Below, in pieces: positions 60,222-64,000 of a stretch of DNA of 64,000 nt. Position 1 is the first letter of the stretch, and each line of letters opens with the position of its first letter. Below the pieces are notes generated by a model. The model made no database searches. It was not told the DNA's origin and saw only the letters and a program-made list of their open reading frames with translations. Source of the DNA: Zygnema cylindricum (Eukaryota > Streptophyta > Zygnematophyceae > Zygnematales > Zygnemataceae); NCBI GenBank assembly GCA_037447655.1, contig JBBHKE010003498.1:1-64000 (forward strand), given 5' to 3'. The position numbers were made by a program, and so were the translations under genes.

Positions 60222-63200
60222 TTAAGCACGAAACTGACTTTTCAAAACAACAAGCGCAGCGGTGGTGCTTCGTTCCTCTGACGGCACCGCGACCATGTTG
60301 CGCTGCGGTGGCTGCGCTGCTTTAGGGCTGCGGTGCGGTAACATCGCCGCCGCGTTTCTTTGCCGCGTCCCCAATATAATTGCGATGGTTGCGACACTGC
60401 GATTCATTCTTTTATTGCGGCCGCTGCGATTGCCCCTCCGGCGAAGTTGAGTGTCCTCACTCTGCTGAAACCGGCGCAGCAACTCTGGGGAATGTAGATC
60501 CTCCTCGTCCACCCAAGAGTCATCCTCAGTATCGTAGCCCTTCCAACGCACCATATATTGGCTGGAGTTGGAATTGTGAGAGCGGCGCGACTGAAGGATC
60601 TCTTCCACCTCATTCTTGTCCGAGGTACCCTGAACGGGTGGTAAAGGAGTATTCCGTCGTCGATTAGGAAATATCGAATCAGGGTCGCGGAATGGTTTGA
60701 GGAGTGAAACATGGAAGATATTATGGATATGCCAGTCTTTCGGAATATCTAACTTATAAGCCACTTCGCCCACACGAGAGAGAACTGTGAATGGGCGCGT
60801 GAATTTCAGTGCGAACTTATTAGAGAGGGCACCCGACAAGGAGAGGTTTACCATATCAAGGCAAACCTTTCCCCCCACGCTAAAGACGGCTTCCCTCCGA
60901 TGAGCGTTGGCCTGCGACTTTTGGCGATCCTTTGCTAACTGTATCGCCCTGGCCGCCTTTTCCAGGTTTCCTTGTAGCGTTTTGGCAAAATCTTGAGCTG
61001 TTGGCGTATGGCAGTTCGCTACCAATAAGTTTTGGGGAAGAGTGGGCTGTCGTCCATTTAGGGAGAATAACGTAGCATTCGTAGACGAGTGCACCGCACT
61101 GTTGTACGCCACCTCAATCGCTGTAAAATGGTCCACACAATCTGTTTGGTTCACCGAAACATAAGCCCGCAACGCTTCCTCCAGAGTTCGATTCACCCTT
61201 TTAGTTTGACCATCAGTTTGAGGGTGGTAAGCTGTGGACATGGCCGACTGCGTGCTACACAGCACAAATAGATTTCGCCAAAAGTGGCTCACAAATTTGC
61301 GATCGCGGTCGCTGACGATCCTCCTCGGAAGTCCGTGATGGCGGAATATCTCCCGAAAGAATAAGTCCGCGATATCTCGTGATGTGGCTGTGGTGGACGT
61401 AAGTAGGAAATGGGCCATTTTCGTCAAATAATCCACGACAACAAAGATTGAGTGGTAGCCCTCCTTAGTCAACGGAAGGGCTACAATGAAATCTATCGAA
61501 ATCGCCTCCCAAAGAACATATGGTATGGGAAGGGGTTGTAACAGGCCTTGCTGCCCTGAATCCGATTTGTTCCTATTATAGGAGTCACACGTCCGGACAT
61601 ATTCCGCAAAGTTGCGAGTCATGTGTGGCCAGTAATATGCCTCAGCGACACGCGCGATTGTTTTATCCCGCCCAAAGTGTCCGCTGAGCGGCTCGTCGTG
61701 GGCTCAATTTAAGAATCGTGTGACGTAACTCCGTATTTGTCGTAACATAAAGTCGTGTTGTTTTACTCGCTCTGTACCGCCACATACCATTGGCGGTTCG
61801 AATTAGTACCTTCCGTTTACTGAGTTCCTTCAGTGTGTCATCGTCGTCATAGGCGGCCTTTATCCTGCTTAACCACCGTTCGGCCACTTGCATCGTACTG
61901 ATGACTGCGCTGAATTTCAGGTCTTGCGCTGCAGTCGCCGCTGCGGTGTTCTTCTTCACCGAGCTTACGTTTACATGTTGCGATGCTTGCGGTCCTTGCT
62001 CCGCTACTGGCGCAGCGACTCCGAGTCTTCTTGACAGCGCATCCGCCGGGTTCGTCTTGCCCGGTTTATACTCGATGACCAGTTCCGGTCCGAAGGTCTG
62101 AAGAAACGTCATCCATCGCACTTGTTTCTTGGACAACTTCGGCTGTGTTTGTAGGTACTGTAGGGCGTGGTGATCCGTGATGACCGTGATCCGCTTCCCC
62201 TGAACGTAACACTTCCAAACCTCCAGCGCATTGATGATAGCGATTGTCTCCTTCTCATGGGTGGCCCAGTTAAACTCCGTTGCCTTTAGTTTTCGACTGT
62301 CGTAGGCAATGGGTTGAAGACCTTTTCCTTGATCTTGCATAAGGATCGCTCCAATAGCCGTATCGCTGGCGTCGGTGATTATCGTCCAAGGTAGGTCCGG
62401 GTCGGGAACAGCTAACACAAGGGCGGTAACGAACCGCTCCTTTAGCGTGTTAAAGCTGCCCCTTCCGCCGATTTCCAATCATAGGGCATGTCATTCTTGA
62501 GCAACTCCATGAGCAATGCAACAATTTTTGTGAAACCCTCGACAAAACGTTGATAGTAGGAGCATAATCCTAGAAAGCTCCGTAACTCCGTAATATTCGC
62601 CGGCTGCGGCCACTCCTTTACTGCCCTTGTTTTGTTCGGATCCACTATGATTCCGTCCCGACTCACCACATGGCCCAGAAAATCAATTTTCTCTTTAAAG
62701 AAGTCACATTTGCTTCTCTTTGCGTACAACTTATTTTCCCGAAGGACTTGTAGGACCGTCCGTAGATACTTTATATGATCATCCAGCGTTCAGCTATACA
62801 CCAAGATGTCGTCTAGGAAGACGATTACAAACGCGTCCAGATATTGCCGAAAGATGGAATTCATTAAATGCATAAAAGTTGCCGGTGCGTTAGTCAACCC
62901 GAACGACATTACCCGAAACTGGAAATGACCATACCGAGTTCTAAACGCTGTCTTTTCCACATCTTCCTCGGCAATTCTAATCTGGTGGTAGCCGCTCCGT
63001 AAGTCTATCTTCGAAAAATATTTAGCACCTCGAAGTCGATCCAATAATTCGTCTATCCTCGGTAAAGGGTACGCATTCTTCACCGTTAATTTGTTTAACG
63101 CTCGGTAGTTTATACACATACGGAAACCTCCATCTTTCTTTTTTACGAAAAGAACGGGGGCTCCATACGGTGACTTGCTCGGTTCGATTGCTCCGGCTTC

Positions 63201-64000
63201 GACCAACTCCGCGAGTTGCTTTTTGAGTTCGTCCAACTCGGTGTAACTCATCTTGTACATCCGATTAGCCGGGGGTACCGCTCCGGGAACAAGCTCTATC
63301 TTATGGTCTACTTCGCGCTTCGGAGGTAATCCTTCGGGGAGCTTCGGGGGAAATACATCTGCGTACTCCTCGAGAAGTTTTGTCACGACTTCCGGGGCCT
63401 CTTCGGAAGTCTTTCCAGGGTCGTCACTTTCTTTTGAGTCGAAGTCGGGGTCCTTCTTCTTCCATTCTTCCGGGATCTCCTCCTTCGCCTCCTCCATTGG
63501 CTGGACGACCGCCATACCAATCGTTTCCCCTTTCTTGAGTGCCCTCTTAAGCTGTAAGGCCGAAAGTAGGCGTCCCTCTTCCGCTCCCTTACCAGCCGCT
63601 CCCGCTTTTACCTCAAACTCTTCTTCACCTTTCTTCACTCTCATATCACCACTTCGCCAATCGATCGTCGGATTCCATTTTTGCAGCCACGGTTTCCCCA
63701 GGATTACTTCATGGTCCCCAAGAGGTAATACATGAAGCGTTTCATACCATCGGAATTTCCCAATTCCGACGCGTAACCTCGGAGTACGATGGTTAATCGA
63801 TAAGGAACTTTCGTCGGCCAATTGTACCAACTGATGATCCTTTAATACTACGAGAGGAAGATTCAACCTTTTCACCGTCCCCTCATTGATAAAGTTCCTC
63901 GATGCTCCGGAGTCCACCATGAATTTTGTTGCGTTCACTCCGATTTGACCCCGAAATATCAAAGGGTCTCCTCTTTTTCCGGCTAACCTCGTGACGTTAA
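60222..64000 (-). pseudogene. Ty3/gypsy chromovirus pol (protease-RT-RNase H-integrase-chromodomain), inactive
   Basis: Enters from the window edge already open. Order: aspartic protease (FMVDSGAS, about 63900), RT with intact [10 protein letters not shown] (about 62800), RNase H (TDASDTAIGAILMQ, about 62370), integrase with D-D-E motifs (SIDFIVALP, SDRDRKF, NRTLEE), and a C-terminal chromodomain (YMVRWKGYDTEDDSW, about 60530) followed by a basic tail of about 80 residues. Lesions: TGA at 62790-62792 right after the RT active site, and frameshifts near 62470 and 61680. In the integrase zinc finger the second Cys pair reads CDSY. The chromodomain marks it as a chromovirus, which typically targets heterochromatin. 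Its gag lies beyond the window. Confidence 0.9.

Noticed and set aside
1-64000. CRISPR arrays, bacterial-style operons, rRNA genes
   Set aside because: No spaced identical repeats, no ribosomal RNA sequence, and introns plus retrotransposons show nuclear eukaryotic DNA.

Overview
The window is AT-rich eukaryotic nuclear DNA with GT-AG introns, very low gene density and heavy transposon load. A plant-type (streptophyte) genome is suggested by a chloroplast-style EamA transporter gene, a chromodomain Ty3/gypsy element and Ty1/copia elements. The long intergenic MITE-rich DNA and the unusual pogo-like transposon would suit a charophyte alga or a non-seed plant. I cannot name the species from sequence alone. 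No CRISPR array, rRNA gene or convincing tRNA gene was seen.

Layout. 1-1997: gene-free, with a 146-bp tandem duplication. 1998-10178: an 8.2-kb pogo/Tigger-like DNA transposon on the minus strand. It has 20-bp perfect terminal inverted repeats (TIRs) next to TA, a four-exon transposase that stays open when spliced, and a second acidic/coiled-coil gene inside transposase intron 1. 10179-14060: repeats and a 197-bp MITE carrying the same TIR type. 14061-17199: a host gene for a coiled-coil, proline-rich protein with four PSAPP motifs. 17200-22205: gene-poor, ending in a three-level nest of DNA transposons (pogo MITE > hAT MITE > Harbinger-like MITE). 22902-29207 and 32243-38549: two direct copies of a 6.3-kb segment, each with a five-exon EamA/DMT transporter gene (minus) and the same hAT MITE at its right end. 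The spacer is almost entirely a 3-kb TIR element. 37710-41037: Harbinger-like MITEs. 43503-46074: a truncated second copy of the pogo-like transposon. 46075-57203: a Ty1/copia complex in which two element bodies lie head to head as a large palindrome. 57208-59280: a gag-position pseudogene related to the second gene of the pogo-like transposon. 59281-64000: LTR and pol of a Ty3/gypsy chromovirus running off the window edge.

Only three loci look like host genes: the coiled-coil protein and the two near-identical transporter copies. The rest is mobile DNA or unassigned spacer. The strongest items for a second look are: the apparently coding-complete pogo-like transposon and the 'HPWD' protein it shares with a retroelement; the transporter duplication with transposons at its breakpoints; the copia palindrome with a microhomology junction and shared inactivating lesions in both arms; and a copia primer site complementary to the initiator tRNA anticodon arm.
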